Assembly: GCF_009363895.1 (NCBI RefSeq)
Contig: NZ_CP045434.1
Location: 248,001 to 312,000, forward strand
DNA from: Sphingomonas ginsengisoli An et al. 2013
GTDB taxonomy: Bacteria > Pseudomonadota > Alphaproteobacteria > Sphingomonadales > Sphingomonadaceae
Reading direction: 5' to 3'
Length of the DNA: 64,000 nt
Shown: piece after piece, positions 15,506 to 24,335 of the stretch
Numbering within the stretch: position 1 is the stretch's first letter
How the letters are laid out: the number at the start of each line of letters is the position of its first letter
Translations under genes and position numbers: made by a program
Notes under the pieces: model-generated
What the model was told of the DNA's origin: nothing
What the model saw: the letters and a program-made list of their open reading frames with translations, nothing else
The model's database searches: none

Positions 15506-15532
15506 GTCTGCTTTCCACCCAAAGCAGACATT
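15504..15532. repeat. palindromic intergenic repeat, copy 5 (perfect arms)
   Basis: Arms GTCTGCTTT and AAAGCAGAC pair perfectly over nine bases around CCACCC. Compared with the other copies, C to T in one arm is matched by G to A in the other, so the hairpin is kept while the sequence changes. Confidence 0.8.
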
Positions 15533-15626
15533 CCCGGCCAATTTTCGTCCTCATATGAACGTGCGCTCGGGAATCTGCTTCCCGCGGGTAGACAAGATCA
15601 GCTGAGGCACGGTGCAGCCGGCCTCG

Positions 15627-16538
15627 TCACTGCACCCGCGAGACCTTCAGGCCACGCGCCTGCAGCATCGCCAGCACCGATTCCGGTCCCGCCAGATGCC
15701 CCGCGCCGACCGCCACAAACACCGTCCCCGGCTGCGCCAGCCGCCGCTCGACCCACCCCGCCCAGTTGCGGTTGCGCTGCACCAGCAACGCGTCCTTGAG
15801 CGCGGGCGAGGCCTGCATCTCCTCGTTGAACGCGATCGCCATTCCCTTGACGTCGCCGCGGGTCCAGCTCGCCAGCATCCCGTCGAACTCGTGTTTGGCC
15901 GTCGCCGGATCCTCGAGCGCGGAGAGCAGCAAGTCGCGCTGCGCCTGCTCGGGAAGGCGGTCGAAGAAGCCCAGCTGCTCGGCATTGGTCTCGAGCTGGC
16001 CGATCGGCTTGCCCGCCCCGGTGAAGCTGTCACGCAGGGTCGTCTCGACCCCGTCCTCGCCCTGCAGCCCGAGCGAGTGGAATTGCGTGCCGAGCAACAT
16101 GAACGCCGCCGCCCAGGTCTCCATCTTGTCGAACGCCTGGATCGGCACCCCCGACGCCTTGACCGCGGTCAGCAGCGCGCCCTGCTTGTCGACCGGCACC
16201 CGCTGAACCAGCGGCGGCTGGCCCGGGCTCATCCCCAGCGTCATCAGCGCCTGCGCCAGCGGCGCGGGGTTCTTGGGATCGACGATCGTCTCGACCACCA
16301 GCCCGTTCGAGCTCGCGAGCGCCTTGTCGAACTTGGGCGTCCGCCACTGATAGCCCTTGGGCAGCAGGTGGATCGTCCCGAACAGGTAGATCGTCGTGTC
16401 CTTGTCCGCCACGCGCCACAGCGCGGGATGCGGCGCGGCGGCGGGCGCCGCGCTGCTGGTCGACGAGGTACAGGCCACGGCGGTGGCGGCGAGACCGAGC
16501 GCCGCAAGGCCCCGGCGAACTATGGTTTTGAACTGCAT
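15627..16538 (-). CDS. TraB/GumN-family lipoprotein
   Basis: A 303-residue protein of the TraB/GumN family, with the typical opening [27 protein letters not shown] after an N-terminal lipoprotein-type signal (GLAATAVAC, cysteine in a lipobox-like context). The family has a fold related to EreA/ChaN-like and Tiki proteases, with conserved GTIHL and a C-terminal GAGHLAG, both present here; peptidase activity is possible but unproven. ATG 16538 is chosen over GTG 16544 because GGAG lies at proper distance. Divergent from glyQ. Role in the cell unknown. Confidence 0.85.
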   Translation of the reverse strand: MQFKTIVRRGLAALGLAATAVACTSSTSSAAPAAAPHPALWRVADKDTTIYLFGTIHLLPKGYQWRTPKFDKALASSNGLVVETIVDPKNPAPLAQALMTLGMSPGQPPLVQRVPVDKQGALLTAVKASGVPIQAFDKMETWAAAFMLLGTQFHSLGLQGEDGVETTLRDSFTGAGKPIGQLETNAEQLGFFDRLPEQAQRDLLLSALEDPATAKHEFDGMLASWTRGDVKGMAIAFNEEMQASPALKDALLVQRNRNWAGWVERRLAQPGTVFVAVGAGHLAGPESVLAMLQARGLKVSRVQ

Positions 16539-16604
16539 GATCACTCCATCGGGGCGCGGCTGTTAACGGACCATGTAGGGGCGGCTTGGCAAGCGGAGAA
16601 GGCA

Positions 16605-17489
16605 GTGCCATTGCCCCGGCCCGTGACCGCGCCGCTTTCTTTCCAGGACCTGATCCTCACCCTCCACCATTATTGGTCGGACAAGGGGTGCCTGATCCTC
16701 CAGCCCTACGACCTCGAAATGGGGGCGGGGACCTTCCATCCCGCGACCGTGCTGCGCGCGCTCGGCCCCAAGCCCTGGAAGGCCGCCTACGTCCAGCCGT
16801 GCCGCCGCCCGACCGACGGCCGCTATGGCGAGAACCCCAACCGGCTGGGCGCTTACTACCAGTATCAGGTGATGCTGAAGCCGAGCCCGCCCAACCTCCA
16901 GCAGCTCTATCTCGACAGCCTCGCGGCGATCGGCGTCGACCTCCACGCCCACGACATCCGCTTCGTCGAGGACGATTGGGAAAGCCCGACGCTCGGCGCC
17001 TGGGGGCTTGGCTGGGAGGTCTGGTGCGACGGGATGGAAGTGACCCAATTCACCTACTTCCAGCAGGTCGGCGGGTTCGACTGCCTGCCCGTCGCGGGCG
17101 AGCTCACTTACGGGCTCGAGCGGCTGGCGATGTACATTCAGGGCGTCGACAACGTCTTCGACCTCAAGTTCAACAACGAGGGCGTGACCTACGGCGACGT
17201 CTTCCTCGAGAATGAGCGCCAGATGAGCCGCTGGAACTTCGAGGTCGCCGACACCGACAGCCTGTTCGACGGCTTCAGGAAGGCCGCCGCCGAATGCGAG
17301 AACAGCCTCGCCGCCGGCCTCGCCATCCCCGCCTACGAGCAGGCGATCAAGGCCAGCCACATCTTCAACACCCTCCAGGCCCGCGGCGTCATCTCGGTCG
17401 CCGAGCGCCAAGCCTACATCGGCCGCGTCCGCGACCTCGCCAAGGCCGCCTGCGCCAAGTGGGTGGAGAGCGAGGGAGTGTCGGCATGA
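16605..17489 (+). CDS. glyQ: glycyl-tRNA synthetase alpha subunit
   Basis: Catalytic subunit of the alpha2beta2 glycyl-tRNA synthetase, which charges tRNA-Gly. The class II signature segments are present: [50 protein letters not shown] and [18 protein letters not shown] 16605 is taken as start because GGAGAAGG lies just upstream and it matches the family N-terminus ([14 protein letters not shown]); this gives 294 residues, close to the usual ~300. The stop overlaps the glyS start (ATGA), the usual glyQS operon. Confidence 0.96.
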   Translation: MPLPRPVTAPLSFQDLILTLHHYWSDKGCLILQPYDLEMGAGTFHPATVLRALGPKPWKAAYVQPCRRPTDGRYGENPNRLGAYYQYQVMLKPSPPNLQQLYLDSLAAIGVDLHAHDIRFVEDDWESPTLGAWGLGWEVWCDGMEVTQFTYFQQVGGFDCLPVAGELTYGLERLAMYIQGVDNVFDLKFNNEGVTYGDVFLENERQMSRWNFEVADTDSLFDGFRKAAAECENSLAAGLAIPAYEQAIKASHIFNTLQARGVISVAERQAYIGRVRDLAKAACAKWVESEGVSA

Positions 17490-19750
17490 CCGCCACCGCC
17501 GACTTCCTGCTCGAGTTGCTCAGCGAGGAAATTCCCGCGCGTATGCAGGCGCGGGCGCGCAACGACTTGGCGCGGATGCTCGCCGAGGAGTTCGCCAAGG
17601 CCGGGCTCGCCGCCGCGGCAATCGAGACCTTCGCCACCCCGCGCCGGCTGGCGCTGATCGCGCGCGGGCTGCCGCTGGCCACCGCGGCGGTGTCCGAGGA
17701 AGTGAAGGGGCCGCGCAGCTCGGCCCCGCCGCAGGCGCTCGAGGGCTTCCTCCGCAAGACCGGGCTCACCCAGGACCAGCTGGTCGAGCGCGACGGCGTC
17801 TGGTTCGGGCAAATCGACAAGGCGGGACAGGCGACCAGCAACGTCCTCGGCCCGGCGATCGAGCGGATCGTGCGCGGCTTCCCCTGGCCCAAGTCGATGC
17901 GCTGGGGCGCGGCGAGCGCCAGCACCGCGTCGCTGCGCTGGGTCCGCCCGCTGCACGGCATCGTCGCTTTGCTCGGCGACGAGCTGGTGCCGGTCGATGT
18001 CGACGGCATCGCCAGCGGGGCGAGCACGGTCGGCCACCGCTTCCACCACCCGGGCCCGATCACGCTCGGCGGCGCGCACGACTATGTCGAGAAACTGCGC
18101 GCCTGCCATGTCGTCGTCGATCCCGAGGAGCGCGCCGCGCTGATCCGCGACCGCGCCCAGGCGCTCGCCGCCGAGGCCGGGCTCGAGCTGGTCGCCGACG
18201 AGGGCCTCGTCGCCGAGAATGCCGGCCTCACCGAATGGCCGGTGCCGCTGCTCGGCCGCTTCGACAGCGACTATCTCGACGTGCCGCCCGAGGTCATCCA
18301 GCTCACCGCGCGCGTGAACCAGAAATATTTCGTGCTGCGCGGCAACGAAGGCGCGCTCGCCAACGCGTTCATCTGCACCGCCAACATCGAGGCGAGCGAC
18401 GGCGGCAAGGCCATCGTCGCCGGCAACCAGCGAGTCCTCGCCGCCCGCCTCAGCGACGCCCGCTTCTTCTGGGAGCAGGACCTCAAAATCCCGCTCGAAG
18501 AGCAGGCGCAGAGGCTGTCGCAAATCGTCTTCCACGAAAAGCTCGGCACCGTCGCCGACAAGGTCGAGCGGGTGGCGAAGCTCGCTCGCTGGCTGGTCGA
18601 GGAAGGCGTCGTCGCGGCGCAGGCCGGGACCTCAGTTCGCGAAGGTGCGGCGTCCGAGCACGCTGAGATCCCGGCCTCCGCCGGGATGACGCTTGCTGCG
18701 CAAGCCGAGCGCGCCGCGCGGCTCGCCAAGGCCGACCTCGTCACCGGCATGGTCGGCGAATTCCCCGAATTGCAGGGCCTGATCGGCGGCTACCTCGCCG
18801 AAGCGCAGGGCGAGCCCAAGGCCGTCGCCGAGGCGATCCGCGATCACTACAAGCCGGTCGGGCAGGGCGACGACGTGCCGACCGCACCGGTGACAGTGGC
18901 GGTCAGCCTGGCAGACAAGCTGGACTCGATCGTTGCGTTCTTCGTCATCAACGAGGCTCCAACAGGCTCGAAAGACCCGTTCGCCCTCCGTCGAGCAGCT
19001 CTCGGCATGATCGCGCTGATCGTGCAGAACAATCTACGTCTTGGAGCCCAGCTGGCGGCGGTGGAGGCGTTTGGAAATCTATTCGAACGGACGCTCGATG
19101 CTGATCGCTATTACGACGACCAAAAAGCTACCGACGTTTTGTGGTTTCTTGCCGAACGTCTCAAGGTTCAGCAGCGCGAAGCCGGTGTCCGCCACGACCT
19201 GATCGACGCGGTGTTCGCACTCGGGGGCGAGGACGACCTCGTCCGCCTGCTCGCTCGCGTCGCGGCGCTGCAGGCGTTCGTCACCACCGACGACGGCCGC
19301 AACCTGCTCGCCGGCTACAAGCGCGCGGCGAACATTCTCCGCAAGGAGGAGTGGGACCTGCCGCGGGTGATGGCGACGCGCGGCGAGCAGGGGATGCCGC
19401 AGACCGGCGAGGAAGACCCGCTGGCGCTGGTCGAGGAACCGGCGATCGCCGCCGCCGTCGCCGAGATGGCGCTCGGCTCGCCGCACAACGCCAATGCCCC
19501 CGCCGAGGAACAGACGCTGGTCGCCGCGCTCGAGGCGGCCGAGCCGACCGCCGCCGCGGCGGTAGCGCGCGAGGATTTCGCCGGCGCGATGGGCGCGCTC
19601 GCCTCGCTGCGGACGCCGATCGATGCCTTCTTCGAGCAGGTGACGGTGAACGACCCCGACAAGGAGGTTCGCGCCCGCCGCCTCAACCTCCTCGCCCGCT
19701 TCCGCGCCGCGGTTCACACGGTCGCCGATTTCTCGAAGATCGAGGGGTAG
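17486..19750 (+). CDS. glyS: glycyl-tRNA synthetase beta subunit with a repeat-derived insert
   Basis: 754-residue beta subunit that binds and positions tRNA-Gly. Family blocks are clear: [15 protein letters not shown] at the start, [25 protein letters not shown], the HD-like block [16 protein letters not shown] with QGDDVPT, and [11 protein letters not shown]. Between [12 protein letters not shown] and [13 protein letters not shown] there are about 25 residues ([20 protein letters not shown]...) that I do not expect in the family; the DNA under them is a palindromic repeat (18665-18691) read through in frame. The GGGAG in front of the ATG supports the start. The alpha-beta overlap suggests coupled translation. 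Confidence 0.95.
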   Translation: MTATADFLLELLSEEIPARMQARARNDLARMLAEEFAKAGLAAAAIETFATPRRLALIARGLPLATAAVSEEVKGPRSSAPPQALEGFLRKTGLTQDQLVERDGVWFGQIDKAGQATSNVLGPAIERIVRGFPWPKSMRWGAASASTASLRWVRPLHGIVALLGDELVPVDVDGIASGASTVGHRFHHPGPITLGGAHDYVEKLRACHVVVDPEERAALIRDRAQALAAEAGLELVADEGLVAENAGLTEWPVPLLGRFDSDYLDVPPEVIQLTARVNQKYFVLRGNEGALANAFICTANIEASDGGKAIVAGNQRVLAARLSDARFFWEQDLKIPLEEQAQRLSQIVFHEKLGTVADKVERVAKLARWLVEEGVVAAQAGTSVREGAASEHAEIPASAGMTLAAQAERAARLAKADLVTGMVGEFPELQGLIGGYLAEAQGEPKAVAEAIRDHYKPVGQGDDVPTAPVTVAVSLADKLDSIVAFFVINEAPTGSKDPFALRRAALGMIALIVQNNLRLGAQLAAVEAFGNLFERTLDADRYYDDQKATDVLWFLAERLKVQQREAGVRHDLIDAVFALGGEDDLVRLLARVAALQAFVTTDDGRNLLAGYKRAANILRKEEWDLPRVMATRGEQGMPQTGEEDPLALVEEPAIAAAVAEMALGSPHNANAPAEEQTLVAALEAAEPTAAAAVAREDFAGAMGALASLRTPIDAFFEQVTVNDPDKEVRARRLNLLARFRAAVHTVADFSKIEG
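18665..18691. repeat. REP-like palindrome inside glyS
   Basis: ATCCCGGC and GCCGGGAT form a perfect 8-base stem around CTCC, flanked by GAG and GACG. This is the common form of a dispersed intergenic palindrome, here embedded in frame in a coding region. Confidence 0.65.
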
Positions 19751-19757
19751 ACACTCC

Positions 19758-19842
19758 CGTCATTGCGAGCCGAAGGCGAAGCAATCCACTACAGTGGCTT
19801 CACCCGCCGCAGATGGATTGCTTCGCTACGCTCGCAATGACG
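19758..19842. repeat. large palindromic repeat after glyS
   Basis: CGTCATTGCGAG and CTCGCAATGACG at the two ends, with GCGAAGCAATCCA and TGGATTGCTTCGC inside, form a long hairpin of roughly 85 bases. It has the look of a dispersed REP/BIME-like unit and could also end glyQS transcription. Confidence 0.75.
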
Positions 19843-19860
19843 AAGTAGGTTACGACCCGC

Positions 19861-20205
19861 TCAATACCGATCGCCGTCGATCGGGCGGGCATCGGCGCGG
19901 TTGGGAATCCCGTCGCCGTCGAGGTCGCCCGGGCGGCGCTCGGCGACCACCGGCCGCTCGACCACCCGGTCACGCGCCGCGGCGGAGCGGAGCGAGTCCT
20001 GCTCGCGCCAGTCCTTTTCGCGCGCGGCCCAATGCGCCTCGCGCTCCTCGTGCGTTTTTTCGAGCACGCGGCGCTGGTCCTGCTCGGCGACGTAGCGCGC
20101 CTTCCACTTGCGGCGGCCGCCGCTGGTCGCCCAGGCGCCGACCAGGAAGCCGAGCACGAACACCAGGCCGATGATCACCCACTGGTCGGGCGTGAAGCTG
20201 GTCAT
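19861..20205 (-). CDS. membrane-anchored protein with a calcium-loop-like tail
   Basis: 114 residues: one N-terminal helix (WVIIGLVFVLGFLVGAWAT) followed by a highly charged, probably helical stretch (KWKARYVAEQDQRRVLEKTHEE) and a C-terminal tail RPGDLDGDGIPNRADARPID. The DxDGDGIPNRxD pattern is that of thrombospondin type 3/dockerin-like calcium-binding loops. ATG 20205 has AAGGA about eleven bases upstream; an alternative ATG at 20217 is too close to it. Family not recognised. Downstream of the Tad operon on the same strand but separated by a terminator. Confidence 0.65.
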   Translation of the reverse strand: MTSFTPDQWVIIGLVFVLGFLVGAWATSGGRRKWKARYVAEQDQRRVLEKTHEEREAHWAAREKDWREQDSLRSAAARDRVVERPVVAERRPGDLDGDGIPNRADARPIDGDRY

Positions 20206-20290
20206 CGTTTCAAACATCCTTGTGCTGATTGCGTAACGACTAGACGTCGTATCGCCGCGCTGGTTCCACGCGCGCCCATCCCCAACGCAA

Positions 20291-20321
20291 AGGGCCCGCC
20301 CGGAACAACCGGACGGGCCCT
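20291..20321 (-). terminator. terminator of the Tad operon
   Basis: Arms AGGGCCCG-C-CCGG and CCGG-A-CGGGCCCT around AACAA, one mismatch, about 20 bases after the tadC stop. On the minus strand it is followed by TTTGCGTT, a short U-rich tail. Confidence 0.7.
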
Positions 20322-20342
20322 CGTGCCTCCCTCGCGAAGCCT

Positions 20343-21344
20343 TTACGGCTTGCGGTGGATGAAGTTGTCGCTGATCCGGCAGGCCGCGGGCCCGAGGATG
20401 ACGACGAACAGCGTCGGCAGAATGAACAGGATGAGCGGGATGGTCATGATCGCGGGCAGCCGCGCGGCCTTTTCCTCGGCGCGCATCATCCGCTCGTTGC
20501 GGAACTCGGCCGACAGCACGCGCAGCGCGCTGGCCAGCGGGGTGCCGTACTTCTCGGTCTGGATCATGGTCGTCACCACGCCGCGCACCGCTTCCAGATC
20601 GATGCGGGTGGCGAGGTTCTCGAACGCGATCCGGCGCTCGGCGAGGAAGCCCAGCTCGATCGAGGTCAGGCCGAATTCGTCGCCCAGTTCCGGATAGGCC
20701 CGGCCGAGCTCCTTGGCGACGCGGGCGAAGGCGGCGTCGACGGTGAGGCCGGCCTCGGCGCAGATGACCAACAGGTCGAGCGCGTCGGGCAGGCCCTTGC
20801 GGACCTCGTTGCTGCGCTTCTTGACCTTGTTCGACAGCCACAGGTCGGGCGCCTTGTAGGCGAGGCCGATGGTGCCCGCGACGAGGGCGTACTTCTTGAA
20901 TGCGCCCCACGCCGGGAAGGTGTTGAAGACATAGACCATCAGGATGACGATCACGCCCAGGATCAACGGCGCGAGGAAGCGCGCGAGGATGACGAAGAAG
21001 GCGAGATCCTTAGTCCGGATACCGGCCTGCATCAGGCGGATCTGGGTCTTCTGAATCTGGTCGTCCTGAAGCATCTTGAAGCTGCCGAGGAAGCCGCGGA
21101 CCTTGTCGGCCGCCGCATTCTTGTTGGTCAGCTTCTTGCGCTTGTTGGTCGAGGCGACGATGCCCGCCTTCAATTGCTCGCGACGCTCGTTGAGCGCTTT
21201 GACGCGGCGGATCATCGGATCGCGCGCCGTCATCCCGGCGTAGATCGCCAGCATGACCGCGAAGGTGGCGACTGCCGAGAGGATGGTCGCCACGAAGACG
21301 ACGTCGATCCCGAGCAGGGTGGGGCCAGTGGCGCCGGATTGCAT
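20343..21344 (-). CDS. tadC: Tad pilus assembly inner-membrane protein TadC
   Basis: 333-residue T2SS-F-domain protein forming, with TadB, the inner-membrane platform of the Flp/Tad pilus. Membrane helices at the N-terminus (ATILSAVATFAVMLAIYAG), in the middle (FLAPLILGVIVILMVYVF) and at the C-terminus (IMTIPLILFILPTLFVVIL) frame the cytoplasmic F domain with GLPDALDLLVICAEAGLTVDAAF and RIDLEAVRGVVTTMIQTEKYGTPLA. Last gene of the operon, 12 bases after tadB, with a terminator after it. Confidence 0.93.
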   Translation of the reverse strand: MQSGATGPTLLGIDVVFVATILSAVATFAVMLAIYAGMTARDPMIRRVKALNERREQLKAGIVASTNKRKKLTNKNAAADKVRGFLGSFKMLQDDQIQKTQIRLMQAGIRTKDLAFFVILARFLAPLILGVIVILMVYVFNTFPAWGAFKKYALVAGTIGLAYKAPDLWLSNKVKKRSNEVRKGLPDALDLLVICAEAGLTVDAAFARVAKELGRAYPELGDEFGLTSIELGFLAERRIAFENLATRIDLEAVRGVVTTMIQTEKYGTPLASALRVLSAEFRNERMMRAEEKAARLPAIMTIPLILFILPTLFVVILGPAACRISDNFIHRKP

Positions 21345-21356
21345 GTCAAAGACCCC

Positions 21357-22328
21357 CTAGATCTCGAAGTTGATCATCTTGGCCATGATGAACACGCCAA
21401 TGCTCATCCAGAACAGGCCCCCGATGCCGGCCACGATCAGGCGGGGATCGACGAAGAAGCCGCCCATGTAAGTCGGGTTGATCATCGTCACCAAGCCGAA
21501 CACGATGAAGGGCAGGGCGCCGACGATCATCGCCGAAGCCTTCGATTCCGAGCTCATCGCGCGGATCTTGAGCTTCATCTGCGCGCGCTTGCGGAGCACG
21601 TCGGCAAGGTTGCTGAGTGTTTCCGCCAGGTTACCGCCGGTCTCGCGCTGAATTGCCAGGGTGATGACGAAGAACTGGAATTCGGCGGTGCCGAGCCGGT
21701 CCGAGGTTTCCTGCAGCGCGGCTTCCATCGTCCGCCCGATCTTCATCTTGTCGGACACCGCGCGGAATTCGACCCCGACGGGGCCCTTCATCTCGGTCGC
21801 GACGACGCTCAGCGTCTCGGTGATCGGCAGACCCGACCGCAGGCCGCGGACCATCAGCTCGATCGCGTCGGGGAAGTTGACGTTGAACTTGCCGACCCGG
21901 CGCGTGATCATCTTGCCGACCACGAAGTGGGGCAGGCCGATGCCGACGAACAGGCCGAGGAACAGCGACAGCAGGAACGGCATGCCCTTGAAGGCGAGCA
22001 GCAGCGCCGCGACCACCGCGATCCCGCAACAGGTCATCGCGTAGCGGCCGAGCGTCCAGGTCTTGCCGGTCCGCTCGAGCCGGAGGCGGAGCAGCGCGGG
22101 CTTGGGGATGAGCGAGCTGAACGCGCTCTCCACCCGGTTCTGGCGCTGCGCCATCAGCTTGCGGATCTGCGCCTGGGCCGAAGCCTGCAGCGGGGTGCCG
22201 CCGTGGCGCTCCTTCAAGAGCTCCATGCGGCGCTTGACCGACTTGGCGGGCGAGGGGCCGCGGAAGGCGAACACGACCATCGCCAGCACCAGCAGCATCG
22301 CTCCGGCCATGATCACCAGCATCTGCAT
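21357..22328 (-). CDS. tadB: Tad pilus assembly inner-membrane protein TadB
   Basis: 323-residue T2SS-F-domain partner of TadC. N-terminal helix MLVIMAGAMLLVLAMVVFAF, two helices (IAVVAALLLAFKGMPFLLSLFLGLFV), then the F domain NFPDAIELMVRGLRSGLPITET and AIQRETGGNLAETLSNLADVLRKR, and a C-terminal pair of helices. Located directly after cpaE; the gap to cpaE is only 70 bases, so the cpaF ATPase gene that normally lies here is absent. Confidence 0.93.
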   Translation of the reverse strand: MQMLVIMAGAMLLVLAMVVFAFRGPSPAKSVKRRMELLKERHGGTPLQASAQAQIRKLMAQRQNRVESAFSSLIPKPALLRLRLERTGKTWTLGRYAMTCCGIAVVAALLLAFKGMPFLLSLFLGLFVGIGLPHFVVGKMITRRVGKFNVNFPDAIELMVRGLRSGLPITETLSVVATEMKGPVGVEFRAVSDKMKIGRTMEAALQETSDRLGTAEFQFFVITLAIQRETGGNLAETLSNLADVLRKRAQMKLKIRAMSSESKASAMIVGALPFIVFGLVTMINPTYMGGFFVDPRLIVAGIGGLFWMSIGVFIMAKMINFEI

Positions 22329-22398
22329 CGGTTCAGTCCTTCATGTCTTGACTACGGGCCGTTCGGTCGCCGCGCGCTTTACGCGGCGACCGCTCGGC

Positions 22399-23670
22399 TC
22401 AGGCGGCCTTGGGCTGCTTGGCGAGCATCGCCTTGAAACCGCCGATCATCGACTTGCCGCCGGCCGCGGCCGGCTTCGCCGCCGCCACCTCGACCCCGTC
22501 CTCGGTGGCATGGCTCAGCACCATGTTGCACAGGGCGAGGTAGGGCTGCGCCGACTTGCCGCTGGCGACTTCCGCCACCGGCTTGCCAAGCTTGGCGGCC
22601 TGCGCCGACAGCTTGCCGTCCTCGGCGATGACGAGGTCGATCGGACGTTCGATCGACTGCTCGAAATCCTTGCGGTTGATTTCCAGCGCGCCGCCCGAGG
22701 GCATCCGGTTGGCGACCACGATCACCTTGGTCTGCGGCGCATTGGCCTTGAGCCAGGCGAGCAGGCGGATGGTGTCGCGGGTCGCCGCTAGCGTCAGCTC
22801 GCTGACCACCACCGCGACATGGGCGTCGTGCACCATGTGCGGATACTGGATCAGCATCTGCCGCGGCAGGTCCATCACGGTCGATTCGAACGCGTTCTTC
22901 ATCTCCTCCTGGAGCTGGAAGAAGGCGGCGCCGTCGGTGATCAGCGGCTGGTTGATCGGCGCTTCGGCCGACAGCACGCTCAGCCGCTCGTTGGCGCGAA
23001 CCATGGCGCGTTCGATGAACAGCCCGTCGATGCGGCTCGGATTCTCGATCGCGTCGGTGAGGCCACGACCCGGCTCGAGGTCGAGCGCCAGCGCGCCGGT
23101 CCCGAAGTGGATGTCGAGGTCGAGCAGCGCGGTCGAGCGATGCGCCTTGTCACCCAGCAGCCAAGCCAGCGAGGTGGCGATGGTCGAGGCGCCGACGCCG
23201 CCGCGGACGCCGATCACGGCGCTCATGACGTGCGGGCGATCGACCTGCGCTTCGCCGCGCGGACCCGCCAGGATGGTCTGGGCGTGGGTCAGCGTGTCGC
23301 GCAGCTGGTCGACGCTGAACGGCTTGAGCAGATAATCGTGGATGCCGCTGGCGACGAGGTCGCGGTAGAGGCGGACGTCGTTGACCTGGCCCGAGGCGAT
23401 CACCACCGTGCCGGGCTCGCAAACCTCGGCCAGGGCGTTGATGTCGTTCAAGGGATCGGCCGATTCCGACAGGTCCACGAACAGGATGTTAGGGCTGGCG
23501 GAGACGGACAGCGACTGGACCGCGTTGCGCAGCCCGCCCTTGTTGACCTTCTCCGGCGACCAGCCGTGTTCGACCGCGACCGGACGCAGCATGTCGGCAG
23601 TGGCATCGTCGCAGACGAAGGCCTGGAACGGGTCGCGCAAACCGGCGCGAGCATGGAAAGGCGCGTTCAT
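22399..23670 (-). CDS. cpaE: pilus assembly protein CpaE/TadZ
   Basis: 423-residue ParA-like protein that places the Tad apparatus in the cell. N-terminal receiver-like domain (LFVDLSESADPLNDINALAEV ... DYLLKPFSVDQLRDTL) and a MinD/ParA ATPase domain with the atypical P-loop VIGVRGGVGASTIATSLAWLL, in which the usual lysine is missing, as in many CpaE proteins. DLDIHFGTGALALDLEPGRG is the switch I-like block. Its ATG touches the cpaD stop without a gap. Confidence 0.92.
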   Translation of the reverse strand: MNAPFHARAGLRDPFQAFVCDDATADMLRPVAVEHGWSPEKVNKGGLRNAVQSLSVSASPNILFVDLSESADPLNDINALAEVCEPGTVVIASGQVNDVRLYRDLVASGIHDYLLKPFSVDQLRDTLTHAQTILAGPRGEAQVDRPHVMSAVIGVRGGVGASTIATSLAWLLGDKAHRSTALLDLDIHFGTGALALDLEPGRGLTDAIENPSRIDGLFIERAMVRANERLSVLSAEAPINQPLITDGAAFFQLQEEMKNAFESTVMDLPRQMLIQYPHMVHDAHVAVVVSELTLAATRDTIRLLAWLKANAPQTKVIVVANRMPSGGALEINRKDFEQSIERPIDLVIAEDGKLSAQAAKLGKPVAEVASGKSAQPYLALCNMVLSHATEDGVEVAAAKPAAAGGKSMIGGFKAMLAKQPKAA

Positions 23671-24306
23671 TTACTTGCCTCCGGCTTTGGTGTCTTGAAG
23701 CCCGGTCGCGCCGGTCATCGGCTTGCTCCGGTAGAGGTCGATCGCGCGGCTCGCAGCGACGGGATCGGTGACCCCGCTCGGTTCGCGGCCGTGGACCAGG
23801 TCCTCGGGATTGGCGATCATCGCGGCGAGGTTGCCGTTCACCGCGCAGCCCCAGGTCGACATGCTCCGGTTCTGGAAGTCCGGCTGGGCCGGGTCGCTCC
23901 AGTTGGGGCAGTTCGGAACACTGGCGCGGGTGCGGCTGACGACCACGCGGACCGCGCCGGCGGGGATCACGCCGACCGTCACCGGGGCGCCCGCCGGGGC
24001 GACCAGCAGGCCGTACTTGCCGGCGACCCGGGCGACGTCGCCGCGAACCGAGGCGGCCATCGGCCCGTCGACATAGACGTTGTCGCCGTAGCCGAGCTGG
24101 AGGCCTTGGAACCAGGCGTCGAGCCGTCCTGCCTCATAGGCCGGGATGGTGCCGCCGGGCGCCGCCACGTCGAACGTGAAGTCGCTGCGGGAGACGACCG
24201 GCACGTTGACCGGCAGCACCCCCTTCGAGGGCTGGTCCTGGGTGGTGTAGCCGCAGGCGCTGGTCATGGCCGCGGCGATCGCGACAAGGGTGAGTTTGGA
24301 GCGCAT
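23671..24306 (-). CDS. cpaD: Tad pilus lipoprotein CpaD
   Basis: 211-residue lipoprotein of the Tad outer-membrane complex. Signal LTLVAIAAAMTSAC with lipobox cysteine, then the CpaD domain ending in NCPNWSDPAQPDFQNRSMSTWGCAVNGNLAAMIANPEDLVHGR, a strongly conserved block in the family. ATG 24306 has AGGA seven bases upstream; ATG 24309 would also do, and the longer frame from 24339 overlaps cpaC. Between cpaC and cpaE in the usual order. Confidence 0.92.
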   Translation of the reverse strand: MRSKLTLVAIAAAMTSACGYTTQDQPSKGVLPVNVPVVSRSDFTFDVAAPGGTIPAYEAGRLDAWFQGLQLGYGDNVYVDGPMAASVRGDVARVAGKYGLLVAPAGAPVTVGVIPAGAVRVVVSRTRASVPNCPNWSDPAQPDFQNRSMSTWGCAVNGNLAAMIANPEDLVHGREPSGVTDPVAASRAIDLYRSKPMTGATGLQDTKAGGK

Positions 24307-24335
24307 CATCTCTTCCTTTTGCCTGACGAGCGGCA

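Noticed and set aside
18620..18700. Possible frameshift in glyS at the repeat insertion.
   Set aside because: Both sides stay in the same frame and the total insert is a whole number of codons.
20355..22436. Plus-strand open frame of 693 codons opposite tadC and tadB (similar ones at 1265-3313 and 24882-26945).
   Set aside because: Shadow frames of high-GC genes; composition is Asp/Glu/Gln/His/Arg-rich and no start signals are present.
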